Shown piece by piece: positions 33,571 through 41,735 of a stretch of DNA of 64,000 nt. Source of the DNA: Thiohalorhabdus sp. Cl-TMA. Lineage in GTDB: Bacteria > Pseudomonadota > Gammaproteobacteria > Thiohalorhabdales > Thiohalorhabdaceae. The DNA lies in the NCBI RefSeq assembly GCF_041821045.1, contig NZ_JBGUAW010000008.1, positions 1-64,000 on the forward strand. The letters run 5' to 3'. Each line of letters begins with the position of its first letter. Position 1 is the stretch's first letter. Both the position numbers and the translations under genes were made by a program. Under the pieces are notes generated by a model that had not been told where the DNA came from, did no database searches, and was given only the letters and a program-made list of their open reading frames with translations.

Positions 33571-34335
33571 CTATTCTTGGTCTTCGGGGGCGGGTAATCG
33601 GCGCAAGGCCTTAAGGATGGCTGTCGGCTCCATGCGCTGCTTGTAATCCACCTCGGCGAAGGCGGCCCGGACAATTCCTTGCCGGTCGATCACGAAAGTG
33701 CCGGGCACGGGCAGGACATGGCGCCCATCGCCGTTGTAGTCGGCCAGATCGAGCCCGAGCTCCCGCTTGTACACCGCCACCAGATCCTCAGGAACCTGGA
33801 AGAGCAGGCGATAGTCACGCATTACCCGGCTATCCAGGTCACTCAAGATCTCGAACGGAAAGCCGTCCTCCTTGACCTGCTCAAGGGAGCGCCCAGGCTT
33901 CTGGGGAGTGACAGCGAGGACACGGGCGCCGTGCTTGCGGAAGGCGGGCAGGCTTTCCTTCAGGGCCCGCAGCTCCAGATTGCAGTACGGACACCAAGCT
34001 CCCCGGTAGAAGGTAAGGACGACCGGACCTTTCTTCAGGTACTCCGCAAGGCTTATGGGCTCGCCAAAGGCATTGGGGAGCCTGAACCCCGGCGCCTCGG
34101 CTCCGACCTTCAAGCCCGGATCAGGCAGCTCCTCGCGGACCTGCTCCATGGAGCGCTGTACGGTCTCGCGGGTGGCGGGATTTAGCTGCTCACCCTCCTC
34201 CCGACGCTCCTGCTGATAGCTGTCGATTCGCTCATCCAGATCCGGTACCGACTGCTCGTCGGCACTAGCCGCCCCCAATCCTCCGGAAAGGAGTGCCAGG
34301 CTACCCAGGGCAAGGGGCAAAATCCTCTTTCGCAT
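33571..34335 (-). CDS. Exported AhpC/TSA-type peroxiredoxin
   Basis: 254 residues with signal peptide (about 1-25). Thioredoxin-fold peroxiredoxin domain begins about residue 75; the active site is FYRGAWCPYCNLEL with Cys115 as peroxidatic position and Cys118, as in the Prx-like group (CxxC). The N-terminal linker is Glu/Gln-rich and helical. It should reduce peroxides in the periplasm. It lies 108 nt downstream of an AhpD-like gene on the same strand, a functionally plausible pair. Confidence 0.9.
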   Translation of the reverse strand: MRKRILPLALGSLALLSGGLGAASADEQSVPDLDERIDSYQQERREEGEQLNPATRETVQRSMEQVREELPDPGLKVGAEAPGFRLPNAFGEPISLAEYLKKGPVVLTFYRGAWCPYCNLELRALKESLPAFRKHGARVLAVTPQKPGRSLEQVKEDGFPFEILSDLDSRVMRDYRLLFQVPEDLVAVYKRELGLDLADYNGDGRHVLPVPGTFVIDRQGIVRAAFAEVDYKQRMEPTAILKALRRLPAPEDQE

Positions 34336-34443
34336 AGACGTCCTCCTGTACTTCGACCGTCCCCTCTTTCGGGGGTCTTCCGGCAGTTCCCCAACGGGAT
34401 GGGCGGACTGCTGCCCTGTTCCGCACTGAAGCCGATGAGGGAA

Positions 34444-34998
34444 TCAAACTGGCGGATTCCACTCCTTGCCTGCGAAGGCCTTGTCCAACGGGGTCTCGGC
34501 AATATGATTGGTGTAGTTGGACAGGGTCTTCATACCTACCCCCAGCACCACCTCCAGGACGTTCTGCGGAGTAAACCCGGCCTCGTAGAAGGCCTGAAGC
34601 TGGGACTCGGGCATGTGCCCTCGGTCTTCCACCACGGCCTGAGTAAAGCGCCGCAAGGCGTTCAGGCGTTGATCGGGCAAGGGACTCCCCTGGCGCAACT
34701 CGGCGATGCAATCCTCGGGGACCCCCGCCATCTCGGCCAGGGCAGTATGAACACTCATGCAGTAGTCGCAGGTGTTGGTGAAGCTTGCGGCCAGCAGGAC
34801 CACCTGGCGCTCCGGGGCGGAAAGACTGGTCTTCTCGAAGAGTTGATTGAGGTTGAAGTATCCCTGCACGAGGGCGGGGGCAGTGGCCATTACGCCTGCC
34901 AAGTTGGGAATGAATCCATACCCCTTTTCCAGCTCGCGCATGAAGTCGCCAGCCTCGTTAGGGGCGGATTCGGGAGTGTGAACTGGGTAGTCGCTCAT
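34444..34998 (-). CDS. Carboxymuconolactone decarboxylase / AhpD-like protein
   Basis: 184 residues, all helical. The AhpD-type redox motif CDYCMSVH (Cys77, Cys80, His84) identifies an alkylhydroperoxidase-like CMD family protein. Such proteins reduce peroxides or peroxiredoxin partners. Upstream lies a palindromic operator (35012-35036) resembling the one in front of the neighbouring tetR gene, so repression by that TetR is likely. GGAGG stands close before the ATG. Confidence 0.9.
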   Translation of the reverse strand: MSDYPVHTPESAPNEAGDFMRELEKGYGFIPNLAGVMATAPALVQGYFNLNQLFEKTSLSAPERQVVLLAASFTNTCDYCMSVHTALAEMAGVPEDCIAELRQGSPLPDQRLNALRRFTQAVVEDRGHMPESQLQAFYEAGFTPQNVLEVVLGVGMKTLSNYTNHIAETPLDKAFAGKEWNPPV

Positions 34999-35011
34999 GA
35001 AGCCTCCAGAC

Positions 35012-35036
35012 TTAGTAGTTTACCGGTCGTCTACTA
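35012..35036. promoter_or_regulatory. TetR operator (site A)
   Basis: Inverted repeat TAGTAG (35013-35018) / CTACTA (35031-35036) around a TTACCGGTCG core, only 14 nt before the AhpD-like start codon. It shares TTxACYGGTYGTCTA with site C upstream of tetR. Proposed binding site of the TetR protein encoded at 35077-35679. Confidence 0.6.
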
Positions 35037-35076
35037 GAGATTAAAAAAACGCCGCTACTCCTTGCCCTCTTCCCCT

Positions 35077-35679
35077 TCAAAAGCCTGTAGCGATAGCCAC
35101 CGCAACAGGAGCCATGCGGCGTATAACCTCAGGGTCGGAATGGGTCTTGGCCAGAACTTGGGCCCCTTGCAAGCATACGAAGATTTGTTCCGACCGGCGC
35201 TCGATCTCGGAAGAATTTGCCTCTAGCTCACCGGCATCCCTAGCTGCGTGCAGTAGTTCGGCTAAGTATCCGACGATCCTGCCAAAGATATCCGATACCC
35301 GCTCCCGGATCGGATCATGGATACTACCGAGCTCCACCGATAAATTCCCGAATGGGCACCCCGGGACGTGACCCGACTCCCTCCGGTATTGCTCGTGTAC
35401 ATCCGCCAGGGCATGGAAAAAATGGGATAGGCGCTGCAAGGGAGGAATTGTCTCGTCACCGAGAATGCGCTCGAACCGACCTTGCATTCGCTTCCAGGAG
35501 TGCTCCAACGCTGCCAAGACTAGGTCGTCTTTGGAGTCGAAGAAGTAGTAAAAGCTGCCCCGCTTGACCTCGGCGGACGAGCACAAGGACCCAACACTCA
35601 CCGAACCGTAGCTACCCTGCCAAAGCTCGTTGGCGGCCGTAGTGACCAAATCCTCTCTTGCGGTGCTGGGGCGGCCCAT
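35077..35679 (-). CDS. TetR/AcrR family transcriptional regulator
   Basis: 200 residues. N-terminal HTH (about 8-55: AREDLVTTAANELWQGSYGSVSVGSL, KRGSFYYFFDSKDDLVLAAL) followed by an all-helical ligand domain of the TetR_C type with a Cys in GHVPGCPFGNL. Homologues of this kind (YcdC/NemR-like) sense electrophiles or quinones through such cysteines. It lies upstream of the AhpD-like and peroxiredoxin genes on the same strand and probably autoregulates via site C, 13 nt before its ATG. Confidence 0.92.
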   Translation of the reverse strand: MGRPSTAREDLVTTAANELWQGSYGSVSVGSLCSSAEVKRGSFYYFFDSKDDLVLAALEHSWKRMQGRFERILGDETIPPLQRLSHFFHALADVHEQYRRESGHVPGCPFGNLSVELGSIHDPIRERVSDIFGRIVGYLAELLHAARDAGELEANSSEIERRSEQIFVCLQGAQVLAKTHSDPEVIRRMAPVAVAIATGF

Positions 35680-35691
35680 GACTACCTCTAT

Positions 35692-35710
35692 TTGACTGGT
35701 TGTCTATAAA
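35692..35710. promoter_or_regulatory. TetR operator (site C)
   Basis: TTGACTGGTTGTCTATAAA, immediately upstream of the tetR start codon. Aligned to site A (TTTACCGGTCGTCTACTA) it keeps 13 of 18 bases, including GGT-GTCTA. Suggests autorepression. Confidence 0.55.
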
Positions 35711-35822
35711 GACTCGCCCTTTTACCTCCCGCCGTCAACCCATTCCGGCAGACCGGTAAACAGGTTCCTATGTGCAGGGCCTTCCCCGCGGCAGCGCTTT
35801 GATTGGAAACCGGCCGGGGGGT

Positions 35823-36602
35823 CTATCCCGCCAAAAATCGCTCGACCGGCTGCCCAAACGTATCGCTGTGGCATTTGAGCGCGCGGAGCACCTCTACGCC
35901 CGAAAACCGGCTAGCGTCGTATTGGCAGAGACTGACTACAGGGTATTGCTTGGCCAGGAAGTGCTCATAGCGCATTTCAAAGGCGTTCATGGCCTCCACG
36001 TCCAACCCGGCGTCGAGCATCCAGGCCATGTCCCCCAGAAGCCGGAAGGCATTCCGGCCTCTGGCTACGGCCTCGGAGAAGGCCTCCTCGAAGAAGCGGA
36101 ATGCCTCGTCGCCCGTAGGGAAGCCGCTGGCTTCCACCAGATACCCTTCGTCCCTTGCCTGCTGGACGGAGACCCGTTCGGAAAGCCTCTCCAGCAAGGC
36201 TTCACGGGACCCTTCAGGCGCCACCAGAAAGCAGAGCTCGCCCCGAGACAGCCCCTGCTCCAGGAATGGCAGGGCGAGCTTCAATCGACCACGTTCGCTT
36301 TCGTACACGGTGCAGAGGTGACTACCGGATTTCACTTTAAGGCCTTCCAGGGTGACCTCCGTCGGAGTTTCCCCCTCAAGGACCGGGCCATGCTCCTCTG
36401 CATTTGGCATTCCCCCCACGAAGGCCATGAGGTCCTCCCGGCGGAAACGACGAACGCCACGGCGCCCCATCCGAATACAGGGTAGCCTGCCCTCGTTGGT
36501 CCACCGGCGCACCGAAACCTCACTGACGTTCAGCAATTCGGCGGCCTCCCGAGTTGTCAGCAGAGGCTCCGAGGCGGTTTCTAGGTCCGCTGGCGGGGCC
36601 AT
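35823..36602 (-). CDS. HTH-MEDS regulator (DcmR-like)
   Basis: 259 residues from ATG 36602, which follows AAAGGAG. N-terminal excisionase/MerR-like HTH (about 15-62: LLTTREAAELLNVSEVSVRRW) and a MEDS sensory domain (about 92-255: GSHLCTVYESERGRLKLALPFLEQGL...GELCFLVA). The same arrangement is known in DcmR, the regulator of dichloromethane dehalogenase in methylotrophs; MEDS is also found in other sensory proteins of archaea and bacteria. The ligand is unknown. It stands alone on its strand between tetR and the plus-strand NrtS gene, with which it shares a divergent promoter region. Confidence 0.88.
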   Translation of the reverse strand: MAPPADLETASEPLLTTREAAELLNVSEVSVRRWTNEGRLPCIRMGRRGVRRFRREDLMAFVGGMPNAEEHGPVLEGETPTEVTLEGLKVKSGSHLCTVYESERGRLKLALPFLEQGLSRGELCFLVAPEGSREALLERLSERVSVQQARDEGYLVEASGFPTGDEAFRFFEEAFSEAVARGRNAFRLLGDMAWMLDAGLDVEAMNAFEMRYEHFLAKQYPVVSLCQYDASRFSGVEVLRALKCHSDTFGQPVERFLAG

Positions 36603-36746
36603 TAGGGCTCCTTTAGGTCTTGGGCTTACAGGTCCCAGAGAATTTACCAACCAATCTGAGAAGGGCCAAGCGATCATACGCGAACGTTGACATGCCTCGT
36701 TAACGATCTATGATTATCTTAATTGCTCTTTGCGAACACTGGAACC

Positions 36747-36986
36747 ATGATCAGGAAAGACTACACCATTCGAGCCGGGAAGGTCGCTCTGGTGGTTGGT
36801 ACCGCCTTGAATGCGATCAACCAAGGGGACCTCCTTCTGGGTGCGCCCATGACCTTGGGGCGGGGTGCCCAGATGATCCTTACCTTCCTGGTCCCCTTTC
36901 TGGTTTCCCTGCATGGCCAGCTTTCCAGCAGTCCCAAGCCTGACCCCCAGGCACCCGGGGGTCACCAACCTCCCAGCGGGGGGTAG
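36747..36986 (+). CDS. NrtS-like small membrane protein (nitrate/nitrite transport)
   Basis: 79 residues. Two hydrophobic segments (KVALVVGTALNAINQGDLLL and MILTFLVPFLVSLHGQL) with the NAINQGD and LTFLVPFLVSxxG features of the NrtS family, small proteins implicated in nitrate/nitrite uptake in some bacteria. The C-terminal tail is Pro/Gly-rich. ATG 36747 has a weak ribosome binding site. It is followed after only 4 nt by the hydrolase gene, so the two are probably co-transcribed, though their functions do not obviously match. Confidence 0.75.
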   Translation: MIRKDYTIRAGKVALVVGTALNAINQGDLLLGAPMTLGRGAQMILTFLVPFLVSLHGQLSSSPKPDPQAPGGHQPPSGG

Positions 36987-36990
36987 CAAA

Positions 36991-38277
36991 ATGACCGCAC
37001 AACCGCATAACGCCTATACCGCCTTGAGCCATCACCCCGAGCGGGCCGCAGGAAACGAGGTGGACCGCTCCATATACCGGAACCCGGGGCCCATGACCTT
37101 TGGCCGTTTCCCCTTTCAGGGGCCGACGCAAGGGCTGGTCCCTACTGGAGACCGCGATTCAAGCGGCTGGCCTACCCAAGCGGAATGGACGGACCGCTTC
37201 GAGATCGCCTGGACCAAACACGGCGACCAGGGCCCCCTGGTCCTGATGCTGCACGGGGTGCCCTGCAACCGGGGGCAGTGGGAAGAGGTACAGCGGCTTC
37301 TGGCGCCTTTCTGCGAAACCATCAATGTCGACATGCTGGGCATGGGGGAAAGCAGCAAGCCCCGGCGATACGGAGAGAAGATCGGAGCAGGCGTCGATCA
37401 GGCCATCCCGGAGGGCAAGGCTACGCAGTGGGATTGGGCCAATGACGTTGACTACCTCGAAGCCCTCATGCAGCACGAGTACCCGGGGCGCAAATTCTTC
37501 CTGATCGCCGACGACTGGGGCGCCGGGATCGCCTCCCATTACGCCGCGCGCCTTAGCGACCGGCTTCTGGGACTGATCGAGCTCGATGCCATTGCCTTCG
37601 ACGGGTACCCCGTCAATGAGATCCAGGCCATCGGCCGCGCAGCAATGCTCCCCAATGACGAGGAGGGCGACCGGCAGTTCGCGGCGGCCTTCGGGGCCTT
37701 CGACCAAGCCCTGGTGCAGATCCTCAAAACCATGGTCCACAACAAGCAGGTCTACAACCAGTACAAGCTGCGCCTGCTGACCTTCCCGTACGTGGATGTG
37801 GACTATGCCCGCAACCGGAACGGAGACGGTGTCACCGACGTCTTCCGTTCCGCCACCGCCCCCCTGAACTTCCACAACATCCGGGTCCTGTCCGACCGGG
37901 CGGCGGCCCTCAGCCCGGCCCAGCTACTTCCCTACGATCCGGACCGTCAGCCGCTGGGGGTCGATTATTCCGCCATCCACTGCCCCTGCCTGATCGCCTG
38001 GGGAGAGAACGACACCATGATGCCGGCGGCCCAGATTCACCGCTACGCCAACGTGCTCGGCACCGATAATGTGCAGACCGCCCTCATCCCGAACGCGGGG
38101 CACTTTGCCCATACCGACCAGCCCCGACGGGTGGCGGAGACCATGATCGATTTCATGCGACGCGTCGTGGGCCGGAAAAACATGGGTGACATCTATCTCG
38201 GCAATGAGGGCATCTGGAAGGGGGACGAAAGGGCCATGATCAATGAGCTGCGGACCCTCGACGGGATAGAAGTCTAA
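36991..38277 (+). CDS. Alpha/beta hydrolase, haloalkane dehalogenase / epoxide hydrolase type
   Basis: 428 residues. Alpha/beta-hydrolase fold with oxyanion HGVP at 88-91, a nucleophile elbow that reads ADDWGAG (Asp175 followed by Trp, the haloalkane dehalogenase/epoxide hydrolase form rather than Ser) and a late His in AGHFAH. An N-terminal extension of about 70 residues is longer than in classical DhaA/DhlA. The substrate is not predictable; the nearby haloacid dehalogenase and GST suggest organohalide or epoxide detoxification. GGGGGG precedes ATG 36991. Confidence 0.87.
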   Translation: MTAQPHNAYTALSHHPERAAGNEVDRSIYRNPGPMTFGRFPFQGPTQGLVPTGDRDSSGWPTQAEWTDRFEIAWTKHGDQGPLVLMLHGVPCNRGQWEEVQRLLAPFCETINVDMLGMGESSKPRRYGEKIGAGVDQAIPEGKATQWDWANDVDYLEALMQHEYPGRKFFLIADDWGAGIASHYAARLSDRLLGLIELDAIAFDGYPVNEIQAIGRAAMLPNDEEGDRQFAAAFGAFDQALVQILKTMVHNKQVYNQYKLRLLTFPYVDVDYARNRNGDGVTDVFRSATAPLNFHNIRVLSDRAAALSPAQLLPYDPDRQPLGVDYSAIHCPCLIAWGENDTMMPAAQIHRYANVLGTDNVQTALIPNAGHFAHTDQPRRVAETMIDFMRRVVGRKNMGDIYLGNEGIWKGDERAMINELRTLDGIEV

Positions 38278-38338
38278 CGACGACAGGAAAGGAGGGCAGG
38301 GCCCCTTGGAGCCTGGAGGCCTTGCCCCCGCCGCTCGG

Positions 38339-38358
38339 CCTTGGCCTTGGCCTTGGCC
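38339..38358. repeat. Short tandem repeat (TTGGCC)3
   Basis: Three perfect copies of TTGGCC plus flanks in the gap before the DUF3179 gene. Too short to be an identifiable element; possibly a slippage-prone tract. Confidence 0.6.
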
Positions 38359-38419
38359 GTACGAGGACTATTCCATGCGCGGCGTCGAGGAGCCTTTTTC
38401 TTAAACTTAGGAGGAAAAC

Positions 38420-39730
38420 TTGCCGGAATTGGCCCTCAATTCGTTTCTCTTTTTGGCCGGGGTTGGAGCGCTGTTGGTCATCTTCCTCCCCTTCTCCCCC
38501 ATGACGGTGGATTTTGTCCTCGTGCCCCGTAACCAGGTGGTCCGGATCTATCGCTACCGTCACTTCTTCTGGGCCATTGGGCTCCTTGCCTTGGGGACCT
38601 TGCTGCTTCGGGGGCTAGCGGGCGCAATCGGCCCCTTCGCAGAGGGGGCGGCCGCCCTGCCATTCCCGGCGGGCTCCACCGACCCCTTCTGGCTCTGGCT
38701 CACCCTAGGCTCGGGGGCTTTCCTTGCCTTCCTGTTCTGGAGCGGCTACGTCCCCTACGTAATGACACCACCGGAAGGACAACAAATCCTGTCGGCGGAG
38801 GAGGGCGACGAGCTCCTTGACCCGGATACCCATGTATTGGGGCTTTTCCACAATGAGGAGACCCGAGCCTATCCCCGGAGTTTGCTGGCGCGGCCCCATT
38901 ACCTGCATGACGAATTGGGCGGCCACCCGGTCACCGTTTCCTATTGCATCCTGTGCAATAGCGGCATCGCCTTCGAGGCAGAGCTGGACGGTCGCCCCCT
39001 GAACCTCCGGGCCCTGACCGCCACCAACAACAACATCATTTTCTTCGAACCGGAACGGGGAAACTTCATCCAGCAGCTGGATGGCCGGATTTTTGCGGGC
39101 CCCGACGAGGGCAGAGAGCTTCAGGCCCTCCCCCTCCTGCTGACCACTTGGGCGGAATGGAAGGCCTTGCACCCGGAGACCCGGGTCCGTTTCGCCCCGC
39201 CACGCACCCTGCGCGACCGAATGGTCAACTGGATGCTGCAAAAGCTCATCCCGCTGGAAAAGCTGACCCGTCGCCGGAGCCCGTGGCACCGGCTTGAGGC
39301 TCCGGTCGATGACCGGCTGCCGGCCATGTCCTTCGTTTTGGGTGTGGAGCAGGGCGGGGAACGTCGCGCCTATCCCGTGGACATTGCCAAGAAAAAAGGC
39401 GTCATACAGGACACCCTCGGCGGGGAGCCCTTAGTGGTTCTATACGACGCCGCCTCAGACGTGGGGTCCGTGTTCTCCCGGCGACTGGATGCGCAAACCT
39501 TGAGGTTTGAGCCCTACCGCCTTGAGCAGGAAGGGATCGTAGCCAGGGACCTGGAAACGGGAAGCCTGTGGGACATCCATGGCAGGGCCAGGGAGGGAGG
39601 CCTGGCGGGCAGGAACCTCACCGAGCTCCCCCATTTCAACAAGCTCTTCTGGTTTGCCTGGGCCCATTTCAAACCCGACACCAAAGTCTTTGCCGAGACC
39701 CAGCCCGCCGAACAGAGGAAAGCCGCCTAG
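38420..39730 (+). CDS. DUF3179 domain membrane protein
   Basis: 436 residues. The TTG start at 38420 is fixed by a perfect AGGAGG 5 nt upstream. Three N-terminal hydrophobic helices (about 7-25, 50-72, 92-112) are followed by a large soluble DUF3179 domain with VSYCILCNSGIAFE (Cys-x2-Cys, near 175) and a C-terminal LWDIHGRA...NKLFWFAWAHFKP block. DUF3179 proteins are widespread in halophiles and oligotrophs, function unknown; the Cys pair could bind metal. Probably a transmembrane protein with the domain outside or inside, unresolved. Confidence 0.85.
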   Translation: MPELALNSFLFLAGVGALLVIFLPFSPMTVDFVLVPRNQVVRIYRYRHFFWAIGLLALGTLLLRGLAGAIGPFAEGAAALPFPAGSTDPFWLWLTLGSGAFLAFLFWSGYVPYVMTPPEGQQILSAEEGDELLDPDTHVLGLFHNEETRAYPRSLLARPHYLHDELGGHPVTVSYCILCNSGIAFEAELDGRPLNLRALTATNNNIIFFEPERGNFIQQLDGRIFAGPDEGRELQALPLLLTTWAEWKALHPETRVRFAPPRTLRDRMVNWMLQKLIPLEKLTRRRSPWHRLEAPVDDRLPAMSFVLGVEQGGERRAYPVDIAKKKGVIQDTLGGEPLVVLYDAASDVGSVFSRRLDAQTLRFEPYRLEQEGIVARDLETGSLWDIHGRAREGGLAGRNLTELPHFNKLFWFAWAHFKPDTKVFAETQPAEQRKAA

Positions 39731-39864
39731 AAAACTGACACCTACAGGGTTCGGCCCGGGTGGTCTCCGACCCGGAATAATGGACTATCAGGCAACAATC
39801 GGATCCACCCAAGCCCATCGGTAGCTTTTGAATTTGATCCTGCCGTTAAATGGGGAAGTAATCT

Positions 39865-40617
39865 GTGTCTACGAAAAACCAGGAAAATACCCAGCCCGTG
39901 GAGGGCTTTTCCAATCTGAACGCCCTGTTCATCAATACCTCCCTCCAAAAGGAGTCCGCCAGGAGCCACACCCGGCTTTTGCTCAACGCTTCCAGCGACA
40001 TCATGAAGAAAAATGGGGTCCAGGTTAGTCACCTGCATCTGCTCGACCATCAGGTCCCGCCGGGTATCTACCCGGATATGACCAAGCATGGCTGGGACCG
40101 GGATGACTGGCCCGCCATCTGGGAGAAGATACAGGACGCCGACATTCTGGTGATCGGAACGCCAATCTGGCTCGGCGAGGAAAGCTCCGTCTGCCGCGTA
40201 TTAATTGAGCGGCTCTACGGCATGTCCGGCCAGCTAAACGCCCGGGGTCAGTCGGTGTACTACAACAAGGTAGGAGGCACCATAGTCACCGGCAATGAGG
40301 ACGGCATCAAGCACATTGCCATGACCGTTGGCTACGCCCTTTCGCACTTGGGATATACCATCCCGCCGCAGGCCGATTGTGGCTGGATTGGCGAGGCAGG
40401 CCCCGGCCCCTCCTACGGGGATGTTCTAGAGGATGGCTCACAAGCCGGCCTCGATAACGACTTTACCCAACGAAACACCACCATCATGACCTGGAACCTG
40501 ATGCACATGGCCCGGATCCTTAAGGACGCCGGAGGCATCCCCAACCAGGGGAACGACCGCGAGGCATGGCAGGCCGGATGCCGCTTTGATTACGCCAACC
40601 CCGAGTATCGGAGATAG
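39865..40617 (+). CDS. Flavodoxin-fold NAD(P)H-dependent oxidoreductase
   Basis: 250 residues from GTG 39865 (GGGGAAG upstream). Flavodoxin-like fold: LNALFINTSLQKESARSHTR (FMN phosphate-binding loop region, about 18-37), DADILVIGTPIWLGEESSVCRVLIER (about 87-112) and GTIVTGNEDGIKHI. Such proteins reduce quinones, nitro compounds or flavin with NAD(P)H. It lies between the DUF3179 and GST genes in the detoxification stretch. Substrate unknown. Confidence 0.88.
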   Translation: MSTKNQENTQPVEGFSNLNALFINTSLQKESARSHTRLLLNASSDIMKKNGVQVSHLHLLDHQVPPGIYPDMTKHGWDRDDWPAIWEKIQDADILVIGTPIWLGEESSVCRVLIERLYGMSGQLNARGQSVYYNKVGGTIVTGNEDGIKHIAMTVGYALSHLGYTIPPQADCGWIGEAGPGPSYGDVLEDGSQAGLDNDFTQRNTTIMTWNLMHMARILKDAGGIPNQGNDREAWQAGCRFDYANPEYRR

Positions 40618-40668
40618 ACCCCTGCAGAGCTCTATCTCCTGGCCTCTATGTCCCTGGACGAGCGCCAG

Positions 40669-41337
40669 CTAGATCAGGATGCCCGAGCCCTTGCGCTTTT
40701 TTTCTTCCTCCGACTCGCCCGCCCCCTCGGGCTCGGGGATATTGCGTCCCCTCTGAACCGCGGGGCGGTTTCCCACGGCGGTCAGCCAGCGCTGGAGATG
40801 GGGCAGGCCGTCCACCGAAACCCCGGACCACTCGTGGGCGTGCACCCAGGCCCAGTGGGCGATGTCGGCGATGGAGTAGTCCCCCGCCACGAATTCATGC
40901 TCGGTGAGCTGGCGGTCCAGCACCTCGTACAGGCGCCGGGTTTCTTTCTGGTAACGCTGGATGGCGTAGTCGATGGTCTCCGGGGCATAGCGGTAGAAGA
41001 CATTCGCTTGGCCCTGCATGGGACCCACCCCACCCATTTGGAACATCAGCCACTGCATAACCCGGGAGCGGCCTTTGGTATCCTTCGGCAGGAGCTGGCC
41101 TGTCTTTTCGGCCAAGTAAACCAGCACGGCTCCGGATTCGAAGACAGGGAAGTCCTCATTGTCCCGGTCCACAATGGCCGGAATTCGGCCATTGGGATTG
41201 ATTGCTAGATACCACTCGGCTTTCTGCTCCCCCGCCTTCAAATCAATGGGTCGGACCGTATACTCCAGCCCCATTTCCTCCAGGGCGATGGAGGCCTTCC
41301 ACCCGTTGGGCGTGGCGGCGGTATAAAGCTCAATCAT
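40669..41337 (-). CDS. Glutathione S-transferase (YfcG/YghU type)
   Basis: 222 residues. N-terminal thioredoxin-like domain ([45 protein letters not shown] with the GSH-binding Glu-Ser) and C-terminal helical domain ([37 protein letters not shown]). The TPNG motif at the N terminus matches the nu-class YfcG/YghU group, which have disulfide reductase activity with GSH. The last 15 residues are a charged, low-complexity tail. Convergent with the oxidoreductase gene. Confidence 0.93.
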   Translation of the reverse strand: MIELYTAATPNGWKASIALEEMGLEYTVRPIDLKAGEQKAEWYLAINPNGRIPAIVDRDNEDFPVFESGAVLVYLAEKTGQLLPKDTKGRSRVMQWLMFQMGGVGPMQGQANVFYRYAPETIDYAIQRYQKETRRLYEVLDRQLTEHEFVAGDYSIADIAHWAWVHAHEWSGVSVDGLPHLQRWLTAVGNRPAVQRGRNIPEPEGAGESEEEKKRKGSGILI

Positions 41338-41735
41338 GGATATCCCCTCTCTCGGTTGTGGAGGACCGGATCAGCAGAGCAAGAACCAGCCTCCGCCTTG
41401 GGCATCTCCTGAGGATAAGGCGGCAACTTCAGTCTTAGCTGCACCGGGCCCTATTCCCGTTCTTTGCTACCAATAGCATACGTCCGGAGACCGCGAGCGG
41501 ATTCGACCAGCCAGGAGAGCCGGGGGGAAAGACACACCGTTTCTGTTAAATAAGGTCTTTTTGAGCCTAATCCGGGACTCAAGAAGACAATTTTAGAATC
41601 ATCGTGGCGCTTGTTCAGCACCCATCTCCTCGACGTTCAAGGGCACGAGGACAGGGCAGCCAATGAAACCCCCTCCTCTCCGCCAATCCCTTGCGACAAA
41701 GCCCGGATGATTCTCCTTCCACCCAAACCGCCCCT
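41338..41735. other. Intergenic region between GST and the nickel transporter
   Basis: 398 bases separating the minus-strand GST gene from the end of nikO. It should hold the GST promoter and the end of the nickel transporter transcript. AT-rich around 41540-41610. No clear hairpin terminator with a T tract, no gene seen. Confidence 0.4.

Noticed and set aside
38339-38358. TTGGCC repeat as a mobile-element end or origin iteron
   Set aside because: Only three six-base copies, no inverted partner, no transposase or replication gene nearby.
41338-41735. Small gene or NikR operator between GST and nikO
   Set aside because: No frame with start signal, and no GTATGA/TCATAC palindrome typical of NikR sites.
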